Part shown: piece by piece, positions 8,353 to 17,657 of the stretch
How the letters are laid out: every line of letters starts with the position of its first letter
Position numbering within the stretch: the first letter of the stretch is position 1
Source: Clostridium sp.
GTDB lineage: Bacteria; Bacillota; Clostridia; Clostridiales; Clostridiaceae
Assembly (NCBI RefSeq): GCF_030532265.1
Contig: NZ_JAUNLM010000013.1
Span: 1 to 48,290, forward strand
DNA: 48,290 nucleotides
Reading direction: 5' to 3'
Notes under the pieces: generated by a model
Database searches by the model: none
What the model was told of the DNA's origin: nothing
Seen by the model: the letters and a program-made list of their open reading frames with translations, nothing else
Program-made: the position numbers and the translations under genes

Positions 8353-10083
8353 GTGGCATTAGACGGTATATTTTTAAACAGCTTAATCGATAATTTAAGA
8401 ATTTCTATTATAAATTCTAAAATAGATAAAATAAATCAACCTGAAAAAGATGAAATTATTTTAACATTAAGAAAAGATAGAAAAAATATTAAACTATTAA
8501 TCTCAGCATCTTCACAATTTGCTAGATTACATATTACCAATACTCAAAAAAATAACCCTCTTAAAGCTCCATTATATTTAATGGTTCTTAGAAAATATTT
8601 ACTTGGAGGTACTATAACAAACATAACTCAAAAAGATAATGATAGAATAATAACTCTTCATATTTCTTCTAGAGATGAGTTAGGTTTTGATAGCAAGTAC
8701 CAATTAATTATTGAAATAATGGGAAGACATTCAAATATAACTTTAGTTCGTGAGCGTGACTTTAAAGTTATGGAATCAATAAAACATATTACTCCTGATA
8801 TAAATAGTTTTAGAGTTTTATATCCAGGTGTTCCTTATATCTATCCACCAAAATCTCAAAAATTAAATCCATTTAATTTTTCTAAGGAAGACTTTGAAAA
8901 TATTATAAATGCTAACTCTTATGAAGTTAACGAAAATCTATTCTTTAATATATTTACCGGGATTAGTAAAACCTTTTCCAAGGAAATATTTTTAAATATT
9001 ACTATTGATTATTATAACCCAATAACTTCAGAAAGGTTATACAAATTTGTTACAAATTTATTTAATAATTTAAAAAATAATATTAATTTTAATATATATA
9101 TAAATGAAAATGGATTATTTAAAGATTTTTATTCAGTAGATTTATTAAATGTTTATAAAAACTTAAGAAAAATAAATTATAAAGATCCATCAAAAATGTT
9201 AGATGATTTTTATTTTAAAAAAGATAAGCAAGAAAGACTTCATAGCAGATCTCAAAACTTACAAAAATTAATTAATACAAATATAGAACGTTGCAATAAA
9301 AAAGAAAAAATACTTAATTTAACATTAAAAGATTGTTTAATAAAAGATGATTTTAAAATTAAAGGTGATTTATTAACTTCTTATATATACAGCTTTAAAA
9401 AAGGTGATAAATTTGTTGAAGTGCAAAACTTTTATGATGAAAATTTACCTATCGAAAAAATTAAATTAAATCCAAATAAAACTCCATCTGAAAATATACA
9501 AATATATTATAAAAAATATAATAAATTAAAAAAAGCTGAAGAAGAAGCTAAAGTGCAACTTGAAAAAAATAAAACTGAATTAAATTATTTAAATTCAGTT
9601 CTTACTAATATTATAAATGCTGATTCTTATGATGAAATTGAAGAAATTAAAAATGAACTTATGGAAACAGGATACTTAAAATTCAAAAAATCAAACAAGA
9701 AAAAAATTATTAAGTCAAAGCCTCTACATTTTATATCTTCTGATAATATCGATATATATGTAGGTAAAAATAATTTACAAAATGATTATCTAAGCCTTAA
9801 ATTTGCAAATAAAAATTTTATGTGGTTACATACTAAAGATATTCCTGGATCTCATGTAATAGTTTGCTCTAATGAAGTTCCTGATAATACATTAGAAGAA
9901 GCTGCTGTCATTGCTGCTTTTTATAGTAAAGCAAAAACATCATCAAAAGTTCCTGTAGATTACACTTTGGTAAAAAATTTAAAGAAACCAAACGGTGCTA
10001 AGCCTGGAATGGTTATTTATCATACTAACTATACTATGTATGTAGAACCTAAAGATTTTGAAACACTTAATTTAAATAAATAA
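8353..10083 (+). CDS. rqcH: Ribosome quality control factor RqcH (NFACT family, formerly fibronectin-binding protein A)
   Basis: RqcH binds peptidyl-tRNA-obstructed 50S subunits and directs addition of C-terminal alanine tails that mark stalled nascent chains for degradation. The 576 residues contain the NFACT-N domain (MALDGIFLNSLIDNL at the start), a basic coiled-coil middle (about 290-420) and the NFACT-R domain near the end (WLHTKDIPGSHVIV). The Asp97-Arg98 pair needed for tailing in Bacillus RqcH is at exactly those positions (NDRII). The GTG start follows AAAGGA. Older annotations call it a fibronectin-binding adhesin, but there is no secretion signal. Confidence 0.95.
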   Translation: MALDGIFLNSLIDNLRISIINSKIDKINQPEKDEIILTLRKDRKNIKLLISASSQFARLHITNTQKNNPLKAPLYLMVLRKYLLGGTITNITQKDNDRIITLHISSRDELGFDSKYQLIIEIMGRHSNITLVRERDFKVMESIKHITPDINSFRVLYPGVPYIYPPKSQKLNPFNFSKEDFENIINANSYEVNENLFFNIFTGISKTFSKEIFLNITIDYYNPITSERLYKFVTNLFNNLKNNINFNIYINENGLFKDFYSVDLLNVYKNLRKINYKDPSKMLDDFYFKKDKQERLHSRSQNLQKLINTNIERCNKKEKILNLTLKDCLIKDDFKIKGDLLTSYIYSFKKGDKFVEVQNFYDENLPIEKIKLNPNKTPSENIQIYYKKYNKLKKAEEEAKVQLEKNKTELNYLNSVLTNIINADSYDEIEEIKNELMETGYLKFKKSNKKKIIKSKPLHFISSDNIDIYVGKNNLQNDYLSLKFANKNFMWLHTKDIPGSHVIVCSNEVPDNTLEEAAVIAAFYSKAKTSSKVPVDYTLVKNLKKPNGAKPGMVIYHTNYTMYVEPKDFETLNLNK

Positions 10084-10085
10084 TA

Positions 10086-10124
10086 AAAAGGTCTAGAAAC
10101 TTATTAAAGTTTCTAGACTTTTTC
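10086..10124. terminator. Bidirectional terminator between convergent rqcH and the THUMP methyltransferase gene
   Basis: A 12-bp perfect stem (10091-10102 with 10107-10118) around an ATTA loop is flanked by an A-run on one side and a T-run on the other, so it can stop transcription from both directions. The two genes converge here. Confidence 0.9.
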
Positions 10125-10125
10125 A

Positions 10126-11286
10126 TTATATTAAACATTGCATCAAAGTATCACCTTGATTTTTTATTAAGCTATTATCAAAATATTGGTAATAATAACA
10201 TTTTAATTTACCATTATAAAGTTTTCTATTTTTAGTTGATTTTCTATTGAATGACTTTTCAAAATTTTCATATGATGTAAGGATATTAAATTCCCATTCT
10301 GAATACTTCTTTTTATATTCTCCAAATATTCTATAAAGCTCTTTTACTTCTCTTTCGTCACTTAATCTTTCCCCATATGGAGGATTAGATATTATGAAAC
10401 CATATTTATGTTTATTTGAAAATACTCTAAAGTCTCTCTCTTGAAACTCTATATATTCATCCACACCAGCTTTTTTTGCATTTTCTTTTGCAACTTTTAA
10501 AACTCTATAATCTATATCATAACCTATAAGCTTTAAAGGCTTATTTTTTATAGCTTTTCTCGCACCATTTCTTACTTGATCATATATATTAGGTGGCATT
10601 GTTGGCCATTTTTCTGATACAAACTCTCTATTTAATCCTGGAGCAATATTTTGCATAATCATACAAGCTTCTATAAGTATTGTTCCTGAGCCACAAAATG
10701 GGTCAATCAATATATACTCCTCTTTCCATCTTGATAATAAAACCATTGCTGATGCTAATGTTTCTTTAAGAGGTGCTGCTCCTGCATGTTCTCTATATCC
10801 TCTCTTATGAAGTCCAGCTCCTGATGTATCTATTGTAAGAGTTACTTTATCTTTTAATATAGCAACTTCTATTTTATATACTGGACCATCTTCACTAAAT
10901 TGACTTATTCCGTAAGCTTCGCTCATTTGAGTTACTATTGCCTTCTTTACTATAGATTGACAATCTGGAACACTATAAAGAGTTGATTTTATAGATTTTC
11001 CAACTACATGCATAACTCCATCTTTAGGAATTATTTTGCTCCAATTTACTTTTTTTGTACCTTGAAATAGCTCTTCAAAACTTCTTGCTTCAAATTCTGC
11101 CATTTTTATTAAAACTCTATCTGCCGTTCTTAAATGTATATTTGCTATTGCTATATCCATTTCATCTCCTTGGAAATGAACTTTACCATTTTCTGTCTTT
11201 AAACCTTCATATCCTAAAGCCTTAAGTTCTTTTGCAGTTACTCCTTCTATTCCAAAGGTTGTAGTTGCAATTAAATTGTATTCCAT
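10126..11286 (-). CDS. THUMP-domain class I SAM-dependent RNA methyltransferase (RlmL/YpsC type)
   Basis: This enzyme is predicted to methylate a guanine N2 in 23S rRNA, by analogy with RlmL and YpsC. The 386 residues start with a THUMP RNA-binding region (about 5-155), followed by a UPF0020 Rossmann methyltransferase domain. That domain has the SAM-binding DPFCGSGTILIEA (about 196-208) and the catalytic FIISNPPYGERL (about 303-314), whose NPPY is typical of N-methyltransferases. It is third in rluD-pyrR-THUMP MTase and has AAGGAGCG before the ATG. The exact target nucleotide cannot be read from sequence. Confidence 0.9.
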   Translation of the reverse strand: MEYNLIATTTFGIEGVTAKELKALGYEGLKTENGKVHFQGDEMDIAIANIHLRTADRVLIKMAEFEARSFEELFQGTKKVNWSKIIPKDGVMHVVGKSIKSTLYSVPDCQSIVKKAIVTQMSEAYGISQFSEDGPVYKIEVAILKDKVTLTIDTSGAGLHKRGYREHAGAAPLKETLASAMVLLSRWKEEYILIDPFCGSGTILIEACMIMQNIAPGLNREFVSEKWPTMPPNIYDQVRNGARKAIKNKPLKLIGYDIDYRVLKVAKENAKKAGVDEYIEFQERDFRVFSNKHKYGFIISNPPYGERLSDEREVKELYRIFGEYKKKYSEWEFNILTSYENFEKSFNRKSTKNRKLYNGKLKCYYYQYFDNSLIKNQGDTLMQCLI

Positions 11287-11310
11287 TAAATTCGCTCCTT
11301 TAAGTTTAAA

Positions 11311-11853
11311 TTAAACTTCTTTTTGATATATTTTTACTGAATCTTCTCCATCAATTTCTTGTATTTTAACTCCAACAACTTCTTCTTTTGATGTTGGTAT
11401 ATTCTTTCCAACAAAGTCTGCTCTTATAGGTAATTCTTTATGTCCCCTATCTATAAGAACTGCTAATTCAATTACTTTAGGTCTTTCCACATCTATTATT
11501 GCATCCATAGCTGCTCTTGCTGTTCTACAAGTGTATAATACGTCATCAACTATTATTACTCTCTTATCTTTTATATCAACACCTAAATCAATACTCTTTA
11601 ACTCTGGACTTTCATTATCTTTGCTTAAATCATCTCTATATAAAGTTATGTCAACTGAACCAACAGGTAACTCTATTCCTTCAATATCTTTTATGAAGTT
11701 AGATATTCTTTTAGCTAAAGGATATCCTCTTCTTTTTATACCTATTAAAACTAAATCATCTACACCTTTATTTTTTTCAATTATCTCATGTGAAATTCTT
11801 ATTAAACTTCTCTTTATAGCCTTATCATCTAATAAGTTTGCTTTTAATTTCAT
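11311..11853 (-). CDS. pyrR: Bifunctional pyr operon regulator/uracil phosphoribosyltransferase
   Basis: PyrR binds pyr mRNA leaders in response to UMP and also has uracil phosphoribosyltransferase activity. The 180 residues include the PRPP loop [17 protein letters not shown] (about 99-115), with Cys where Bacillus PyrR has Gly, and the conserved [10 protein letters not shown] near residue 38. An upstream GTA/ATG-containing extension exists to 11871, but AGGAGG lies seven bases before the ATG at 11853, giving the normal N-terminus. That AGGAGG overlaps the TAG stop of rluD. I see no PyrR-binding leader here, so its targets are elsewhere. Confidence 0.95.
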   Translation of the reverse strand: MKLKANLLDDKAIKRSLIRISHEIIEKNKGVDDLVLIGIKRRGYPLAKRISNFIKDIEGIELPVGSVDITLYRDDLSKDNESPELKSIDLGVDIKDKRVIIVDDVLYTCRTARAAMDAIIDVERPKVIELAVLIDRGHKELPIRADFVGKNIPTSKEEVVGVKIQEIDGEDSVKIYQKEV

Positions 11854-11863
11854 TTTTATCCTC

Positions 11864-12781
11864 CTATACATTATCTTTTCTTAAATTATTTAATAACACT
11901 TTATAATTTTCTGGAAGCTCTGATGAAAACTCCATATATTCTGAAGTTGAAGGATGAATAAATCCTAATGTTTTAGCATGTAACATTTGCCCTTCAGTTT
12001 TAAATTTACCTTTTTTAAAACCATATGTAGGATCTCCAACAAGTGGGTATCCAATAGATGCCATATGAACTCTAATTTGATGAGTTCTTCCAGTTTCTAA
12101 AACACACTTTACTAATGTAGAATTTCTAAATCTTTCTATAACTTCATAATGTGTCACTGCTCTTTTACCATCTTCACATATTGCTATTTTTAATCTATCT
12201 CTCTTAGATCTAGCTAAAGGCTTATCTATTGTTCCTTCATTTTGCTTCATTCTACCTTCAACCAATGCATAGTATTCTCTTTTCATAGAATGTTCTTTTA
12301 ATTGTTCTGATAATTTATTATGAGCATCATCATTTTTTGCAATTACAAGTATACCAGTAGTATCTTTATCTATTCTATGAACTATACCTGGCCTTATAAT
12401 TCCATTAATACTTGATAAATCTTTGCAATGATATAATAATGCATTAACTAGGGTTCCTGTATAATTCCCTGGAGCTGGATGGACAACCATTCCTTTTGGT
12501 TTATTTACTACTATTACATCTTTATCTTCATAAATTATATCTAATGGGATGTTTTCTGATTCAACAGCTAATTCTTTTGGTTCCTCAACAATTACTTTTA
12601 TTTTATCATTTTCTTTTAATTTATAATTACTTTTTATTTTTTTATCATTTACCAATACTTTTTCACGTTCTATTAATCCTTGAATAAAACTTCTTGATTT
12701 TCCTTCTAATTTTGTTAAAAGAAATTTATCAATTCTAATGTTCTTTTCTTCATTTGTTATGCTATATATTAATTCATCCAT
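11864..12781 (-). CDS. rluD: 23S rRNA pseudouridine synthase, RluD family
   Basis: This is an uridine isomerase of the RluA/RluD family. The 305 residues have an N-terminal S4 RNA-binding domain (about 12-75), then the synthase domain. The catalytic Asp is in [16 protein letters not shown] (about 138-153), and conserved motifs [16 protein letters not shown] and LVGDPTYG are present. The length fits RluD or its Bacillus homologue YlyB. The gene begins a three-gene unit with its own promoter. RluD acting on helix 69 is known in E. coli; the substrate here is inferred. Confidence 0.94.
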   Translation of the reverse strand: MDELIYSITNEEKNIRIDKFLLTKLEGKSRSFIQGLIEREKVLVNDKKIKSNYKLKENDKIKVIVEEPKELAVESENIPLDIIYEDKDVIVVNKPKGMVVHPAPGNYTGTLVNALLYHCKDLSSINGIIRPGIVHRIDKDTTGILVIAKNDDAHNKLSEQLKEHSMKREYYALVEGRMKQNEGTIDKPLARSKRDRLKIAICEDGKRAVTHYEVIERFRNSTLVKCVLETGRTHQIRVHMASIGYPLVGDPTYGFKKGKFKTEGQMLHAKTLGFIHPSTSEYMEFSSELPENYKVLLNNLRKDNV

Positions 12782-12814
12782 TTTAAAATTCTCCTAAAAC
12801 TTTATTACTTAACA

Positions 12815-12843
12815 ATTATAATATATAGTATACTTTTACTCAA
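12815..12843 (-). promoter_or_regulatory. Putative rluD-pyrR-methyltransferase promoter
   Basis: On the minus strand TTGAGT (12843-12838) and a perfect TATAAT (12820-12815) are spaced by exactly 17 bases, just downstream of the divIVA terminator and about 35 bases before the rluD ATG. Confidence 0.7.
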
Positions 12844-12860
12844 CTATATCAATATATAAA

Positions 12861-12890
12861 AAAGTCGGCATTACAAAGTAATGCCGGTTT
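12861..12890 (-). terminator. Terminator after divIVA
   Basis: A 9-bp stem CGGCATTAC/GTAATGCCG with a three-base loop is followed on the minus strand by a run of T. It lies directly after the divIVA stop and ends the yggS-sepF-yggT-ylmH-divIVA operon. Confidence 0.9.
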
Positions 12891-13490
12891 TTATTCTTCT
12901 TTATTTGCAAAAAAACTTTTTATCTCATCTAATTCACTTGATGAAACCCCTTCAACTACATTATCAACTATTTCCTCGTTATAATTAACATCTTTAATAT
13001 CTAAATCTTCTATTGTATTTGTAATTGAATAATTTTTATTTATATCTTTCTCTAAATCATCAAAAGTTTCTAATTGTGTATTCATAAAATTTCTAAACTT
13101 AGCTCTAAACTTAATAAATTCCTGTTTTACTCTATCAAATTCATCATTTATTTGAATAACATCATTGTGTGCTTTATCTACTATTCTTTGTGCTGTTTCA
13201 TTTGCATTCTTAACTATAAGTTCGGCCTCTTTTTGTGCACTTTCTTTTGCTTGATCTGCAGCATTTTGAGCTAAAACTAAAGTGTTTTGAATAGTTGATT
13301 CAATTTTAGCATAATGTTCTATTTGTTCTTCTAAAATTTCTAACTTTTCTTTAAGCTTTGAATTTTCTTTATATAGTTCTTCATAATTATCAACAACTTC
13401 ATCTAAAAATTCATCTACTTCATCTGGAATATATCCTCTAAGACCCCTCTTAAATTCCTTATTATTTATATCCATTGGAGTTAATTTCAT
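12891..13490 (-). CDS. divIVA: Cell-division/polarity protein DivIVA
   Basis: DivIVA is a coiled-coil scaffold that marks negatively curved membrane at septa and poles. The 199-residue protein begins MKLTPMDINNKEFKRGLRGY, the lipid-binding N-terminal domain with the conserved RGY turn, and continues as a long coiled coil (about 30-150). The acidic tail is poorly conserved. A GTG at 13499 adds three residues but overlaps the AGAGGTG ribosome binding site, so the ATG at 13490 is preferred. It is the last gene of its operon, next to ylmH, as in Bacillus. Confidence 0.95.
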   Translation of the reverse strand: MKLTPMDINNKEFKRGLRGYIPDEVDEFLDEVVDNYEELYKENSKLKEKLEILEEQIEHYAKIESTIQNTLVLAQNAADQAKESAQKEAELIVKNANETAQRIVDKAHNDVIQINDEFDRVKQEFIKFRAKFRNFMNTQLETFDDLEKDINKNYSITNTIEDLDIKDVNYNEEIVDNVVEGVSSSELDEIKSFFANKEE

Positions 13491-13506
13491 TATTTTCACA
13501 CCTCTA

Positions 13507-14274
13507 CTATGTATATTTTTTTATATCTATTTTACATTTTCCACTCTTTGTATATCCAGTACATTCCCCAAGTATGTACTTTCCATATTTTCTTATAGTT
13601 ATTCTATCTTCCCTTTTTACCTCAAAACTTTTATCTCTTACTGTAGAATAATTTACAAGTACTAAACCCTCATCAATCATACTTTGAGCTATATTTCTTG
13701 ATTTATTTATAAGCTTTGCAACTACAGAATCTATTCTCATAGATGAAATATTTATTGTAATATTTTCAAAATTATAAGTTACTTCATTTGTAGTTTTGTC
13801 AACTTCTTCTACATTACATTTTGCTTTTCCTATTTGAATTAAATTAGATATTATATAATCTTTTATATCTTCATGAACTACAACATAACAAGTATTATCT
13901 TTAACTATTAAATCACCAATCTTATTTCTTTCTAATCCTAATGATAGTATACTACCTAAATATTGATTATGAAATACTTTATTAAATTTCGTGTTTACTG
14001 TTATCTTAAGAAGAGCTGTTGGAAAAGGTAAATAAAAGTTATTATTAAAACATATCATACGTCTTTCGGAATCTTCAAAAATTCCTTCACTTTCAACCTT
14101 TAATCCATTTATCTTTTCTTCATCACAAAAAAATTTCCATATGTTTGGAGTATAAAATTCACTTCCAAACATAGGAATATCTCTATTATATGAAATTATC
14201 ATTTTTTCATATAAATTTATTGCTTTATTTTTATCTTCACCTATAAATTTTCTAATTATAGTTTCTTTATTCAT
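13507..14274 (-). CDS. ylmH: S4-domain RNA-binding protein YlmH
   Basis: YlmH binds large ribosomal subunits. In Bacillus it has been implicated in ribosome-associated quality control alongside RqcH and the S4 protein RqcP. The roughly 255-residue protein has an N-terminal YlmH domain and a C-terminal S4 domain (about 178-245, including MRIDSVVAKLINKSRN and the following DEGLVLVN). The ATG at 14274 follows the yggT stop by one base with no separate Shine-Dalgarno, suggesting coupled translation. A GTG at 14286 overlapping yggT is also possible. Confidence 0.92.
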   Translation of the reverse strand: MNKETIIRKFIGEDKNKAINLYEKMIISYNRDIPMFGSEFYTPNIWKFFCDEEKINGLKVESEGIFEDSERRMICFNNNFYLPFPTALLKITVNTKFNKVFHNQYLGSILSLGLERNKIGDLIVKDNTCYVVVHEDIKDYIISNLIQIGKAKCNVEEVDKTTNEVTYNFENITINISSMRIDSVVAKLINKSRNIAQSMIDEGLVLVNYSTVRDKSFEVKREDRITIRKYGKYILGECTGYTKSGKCKIDIKKYT

Positions 14275-14275
14275 A

Positions 14276-14551
14276 CTAAAAAACACTTAACAATATTGAT
14301 AAAATTATTGGTCTTATTAAATCTAATATAATAATTGCAAATATAGGTGATAAATCAATTGGTAAATTTCCTAAAAATTTATATTGTATCATTCGAAATG
14401 GCTTCAAAATAGGATCTGTAAAACTTGTTATAATACCCATTATTCCATTATTTCTATCTCTTATAACCCAAGATAATATACATTCTAAAATAATGGCTAA
14501 TTCTATTATACGAAAAAGGGAGTTAATAAAATTAACTAAAAAGCTTTGCAT
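14276..14551 (-). CDS. YggT-family membrane protein (YlmG)
   Basis: This is a 91-residue protein with two hydrophobic segments (about 8-28 and 65-88) and the conserved cytoplasmic loop LSWVIRDRN...SFTDPILKPFR. YggT/YlmG proteins occur in division clusters of Gram-positive bacteria and in chloroplasts, where they affect nucleoid and thylakoid distribution. Their molecular role is not settled. The gene sits between sepF and ylmH as in Bacillus. AGGAGG follows the sepF stop, and its own TAG is next to the ylmH start. Confidence 0.92.
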   Translation of the reverse strand: MQSFLVNFINSLFRIIELAIILECILSWVIRDRNNGIMGIITSFTDPILKPFRMIQYKFLGNLPIDLSPIFAIIILDLIRPIILSILLSVF

Positions 14552-14565
14552 ATAATATCCTCCTA

Positions 14566-15039
14566 TTATTTAGACCAATTAAATAAAGCTTTTGAAGTTA
14601 ACTCACTTTTTAACTCACTAGTTACCTCAACATTTGAAGGTGATAGTAAATATACTCTTTTTTCTATTTCTTGTATATCTCCATGTAATGCATAACAAGA
14701 ACCACCAATAAAATCTAACAATCTTTGAGCTGTTCTTATATCAAGATTAGTTGTATTAACTACTACTATTCTTCTATTTCTTATAGCATCACATATTTCC
14801 ATAGCTTCTTCATATGCAGTAGGTTTTGTTATTAAAACTTTAGCTGATGCTGAAGTATGAATATTTACAACCTTGTTTGATCTCTTTCCTGATACTGCAG
14901 GTGCTGAAATATTCTCATCTGTTTCAGTAACATCCTCATCTATTTCTTCGATTTCATCTGCAAATCCATCATCATCAAAATCTTCATCAAAATCTCCAAA
15001 ACCTAAAATATTTTTCATCTTTGATATCATATTTGCCAT
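14566..15039 (-). CDS. sepF: Cell division protein SepF
   Basis: SepF forms rings that bundle and anchor FtsZ filaments to the membrane. The 157-residue protein has the N-terminal amphipathic membrane anchor ([10 protein letters not shown]), an acidic linker (about 17-45), and the SepF core (about 70-145), including [20 protein letters not shown] and the glycine-containing [11 protein letters not shown] dimer interface. AGGAGG precedes the ATG and overlaps the yggS TAG stop. ftsZ itself is not in the window. Confidence 0.96.
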   Translation of the reverse strand: MANMISKMKNILGFGDFDEDFDDDGFADEIEEIDEDVTETDENISAPAVSGKRSNKVVNIHTSASAKVLITKPTAYEEAMEICDAIRNRRIVVVNTTNLDIRTAQRLLDFIGGSCYALHGDIQEIEKRVYLLSPSNVEVTSELKSELTSKALFNWSK

Positions 15040-15050
15040 AAAAATTCCTC

Positions 15051-15713
15051 CTAAATATTATAATTTCTTTCTCCAAATATTCCAGTTCCTATACGAATCA
15101 TATTAGAACCTTCTTCTATTGCTATTTTATAATCATGTGTCATCCCCATTGATAATATTTCCATATTTATATTATTAAAAGATCTTTCTTTTAATTTTGA
15201 AAATATATCATAAGTTTGCTTAAAATAATACCTATTACTTTCATCATTTCCTTTTGGAATGATAACCATTATACCCTTAACTTTCACAAATTTACATTCT
15301 TCAATTTTCTCTATAAGCTCTTCTAAATTTTCAAGTAAAATCCCTGTTTTACTTTCTTCCCTTCCTATATTTATTTGGATTAAAGTATTAGCTACAACAT
15401 TGCTTTTTCCAAATAATTCTTCTATTTTTTCTAAAAGCTTAATACTTGAAAGGGAATGAATTAAATGTACCTTGCCTACAATATATTTAACTTTATTAGT
15501 TTGCAAGTTACCTATAAGATGCCATCTTACATCTTTATGAAATAACTCTTCTTTTCTAATTAATTCTTGAACTTTATTTTCAGCAAAATCTCTTAATCCA
15601 AAATCATAAGCCTCTTCCATTTCTTCTATAGTTCTAGTTTTAGAAACTGCTAATAATTTTACGCTTTTAGGTAAATTATTTTCTATGGTTTCTATATTTT
15701 GCTTAATACTCAT
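15051..15713 (-). CDS. YggS-family pyridoxal-5'-phosphate homeostasis protein
   Basis: These are single-domain TIM-barrel PLP-binding proteins that buffer PLP and affect amino-acid pools. The 220 residues include the PLP lysine in [13 protein letters not shown] (near residue 25), GENKVQEL as [20 protein letters not shown] (about 65-75) and a C-terminal [20 protein letters not shown]. All are family hallmarks. It begins the operon leading to divIVA, with AAGGAGG before the ATG. The linkage to sepF is widespread in Firmicutes and actinobacteria. Confidence 0.95.
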   Translation of the reverse strand: MSIKQNIETIENNLPKSVKLLAVSKTRTIEEMEEAYDFGLRDFAENKVQELIRKEELFHKDVRWHLIGNLQTNKVKYIVGKVHLIHSLSSIKLLEKIEELFGKSNVVANTLIQINIGREESKTGILLENLEELIEKIEECKFVKVKGIMVIIPKGNDESNRYYFKQTYDIFSKLKERSFNNINMEILSMGMTHDYKIAIEEGSNMIRIGTGIFGERNYNI

Positions 15714-15819
15714 AAAAGCCTCCTTAATTAATAGTTTCTACCCTAAATAATATTATTCTTCATTTATTTTCAAATTCCTCTAATTTATATATATTTTTTT
15801 ATATATTTCATATTTTTTA

Positions 15820-16551
15820 TCAATTAGCTACATATTCCTTCATATATTCATTGTGCATTATCTTAGATGTAGCTGGCATAACTATATTTTCTTTTATTTC
15901 TATATTAACTGATAATTGTCTAATCATAAGTTCTCTAATATGACTTCCTTCCTCTAATAAAGAAGTTTTCATAACTTCTGGATCGCCTATTGCATATATG
16001 TAAAATGGTGCATATTCTGTTGTTTCATCCCCAAAACCCAAAAAAGCCCAATTACATATAACACCACTACCTGGTGTAACTCTATGATTATTTATACTTA
16101 TAGCTTCCGCCCCTGCTTTTCTTAAATCATTCAAAACTAATGCCATATCATTATCATGAAATATTTTTGATTTAGTTTCAAAATCTGTATCCTTATTTAA
16201 ATCAATATTTCCATCATTTATTTTTATTAAAAGTCCTGGACCTTGAACTTCTGTAAGTCCTGTTATCATACTATAATCTTTAAGCTGTAATTTCATACTA
16301 TCTAATATTTTATCTTGTTTTTTATCATCATACTTATATTTATTTATAGTTTCTTGAGTTTTAATATTATTTTCTCTTAAGCTTTCAACCTCTTTATATA
16401 AATCTCTCTTTTCATTTATTGCATCTTTATATTGTTTTGCACTTAAGCTTAAATTCCTTTCTATTATTTGATTAAAGTTTATATTAAACGATATAAGCAT
16501 ACCTAAAAATATAGCTGCAATAAAAACTATAAATCCGCCCTTTATTTTCAT
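15820..16551 (-). CDS. DUF881-family membrane protein, second copy
   Basis: This is a 243-residue protein with one N-terminal transmembrane helix (about 5-25), a coiled-coil region (about 35-85) and a DUF881 domain. The domain contains EVQGPGLLIKI, a LNDLRKAGAEAISINNHR motif and a late Gly-rich stretch. DUF881 proteins sit near division genes in clostridia and bacilli, and their role is not known. Its ATG overlaps the TGA of sbp. The paralogue on the other side of sbp shares the same order of motifs. Confidence 0.9.
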   Translation of the reverse strand: MKIKGGFIVFIAAIFLGMLISFNINFNQIIERNLSLSAKQYKDAINEKRDLYKEVESLRENNIKTQETINKYKYDDKKQDKILDSMKLQLKDYSMITGLTEVQGPGLLIKINDGNIDLNKDTDFETKSKIFHDNDMALVLNDLRKAGAEAISINNHRVTPGSGVICNWAFLGFGDETTEYAPFYIYAIGDPEVMKTSLLEEGSHIRELMIRQLSVNIEIKENIVMPATSKIMHNEYMKEYVAN

Positions 16552-16904
16552 ACCTTTTTCTCGCTATGTCTTGATCTAAGTTTTTCTATCAGTAATCTTC
16601 GTATTATTGCGAAATTATTAAATATTCTTCCACCAAATACTATTACTGCTGCAATATAAATAGGTATTCCAAGCTTATCTCCAAGATATGCTAAACCAGC
16701 AGCCAATAAAGAATTTCCAAAAAAACCTGAAATAAATATATCAGCTTGAAAACTATTTGATAGATTAGCTCTTATTGCTCCAAAGACAGAATCTAAGCAC
16801 GCCAATATAGCAACAGACATATACGGTGAAAGCTTATCTGGAATATTTATATCAAATATAAAGCCAAATACTATACCTATTAATAGTCCTATAAATGGTA
16901 CCAT
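16548..16904 (-). CDS. sbp: Small basic protein (Sbp/DUF1290 family)
   Basis: This is a 118-residue polytopic membrane protein with about four hydrophobic segments and the conserved LDSVFGAIRANL loop and FGGRIFNNFAIIRR near the C-terminus. The small basic family lies beside ftsQ/ftsZ in many Gram-positive bacteria, but no molecular function is established. Start and stop overlap both neighbouring DUF881 genes (TAATG and ATGA), so the three proteins are made together. Confidence 0.93.
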   Translation of the reverse strand: MVPFIGLLIGIVFGFIFDINIPDKLSPYMSVAILACLDSVFGAIRANLSNSFQADIFISGFFGNSLLAAGLAYLGDKLGIPIYIAAVIVFGGRIFNNFAIIRRLLIEKLRSRHSEKKV

Positions 16905-17641
16905 TATTTCTCCTCCTTTTTTTCAACTGGTTTTAAATAATCACTTTTTATAGTTTGAGTTGTTTTATCTATAATTATATTATCACTTTGTTCAACCTCA
17001 CAATTATAATTTTGAAGTGCTCCAAAATCTAAAGACCCCGGAAAATTCAATCCAACATTTAACCTTGCCTTATCCCCTATTGCTTTTATTGTTATAGGTT
17101 CCTTAGGACTAACTTTACCAGCACTTCCAATCCATATATAATTACTTGAATTTTTTATACCAGTTTGTGGAGTTATCCTGTATCCATTTACTGAAATTGC
17201 CTCAGCCTTTGAATACCAAAGTAAATTAATAATATGTACTAATTCTTCTTCAGTAATCCCTCTCCCCATTTCTTCTGTATTACTTCCAAATATTGATGTC
17301 TTTGGAGTTATCTTTATAGTAACTCCTGGTCCTTTTACATCTACAAGCCCTAATTGCATCCTAGCTGAATCTAATTGGTTTTTTATTTCTTTCCCAACAT
17401 TGCCTTCTTTTGAAGCTGATTCTTCTAAATTTTTCAATTCTTCTCCTAATGAATTATTTTTCTTTTGAAGTTCTTCCTTTTCCTTCTTTAAACTATCAAT
17501 TTCTGCAATTATATCACTTTTATTGTAATTGTCTATTCCTGTTTCATTATTTATTTTTAATATTTTAAACTGATATGCTAATAAAAATCCTAATATAGCA
17601 CATACAGCAGCAATAGAAATCTGTGAAACTGATTTCTTCAT
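16904..17641 (-). CDS. DUF881-family membrane protein, first copy
   Basis: This 245-residue protein has an N-terminal transmembrane segment (about 7-27), a charged coiled coil (about 45-95) and a DUF881 domain with DVKGPGVTIKI, LWYSKAEAISVNGYRITPQT and a SPKEPITIKAIGD strand. It follows ftsQ by 16 bases with AGGAGG before the ATG. The pair of DUF881 genes around sbp suggests a membrane complex, perhaps a heteromer, at the septum. That is inference from co-translation. Confidence 0.9.
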   Translation of the reverse strand: MKKSVSQISIAAVCAILGFLLAYQFKILKINNETGIDNYNKSDIIAEIDSLKKEKEELQKKNNSLGEELKNLEESASKEGNVGKEIKNQLDSARMQLGLVDVKGPGVTIKITPKTSIFGSNTEEMGRGITEEELVHIINLLWYSKAEAISVNGYRITPQTGIKNSSNYIWIGSAGKVSPKEPITIKAIGDKARLNVGLNFPGSLDFGALQNYNCEVEQSDNIIIDKTTQTIKSDYLKPVEKKEEK

Positions 17642-17657
17642 TTATATATAACCTCCT

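Noticed and set aside
11854-11900. PyrR-binding attenuator before pyrR
   Set aside because: pyrR starts 11 bases after the rluD stop, so there is no room for an anti-antiterminator leader in this unit.
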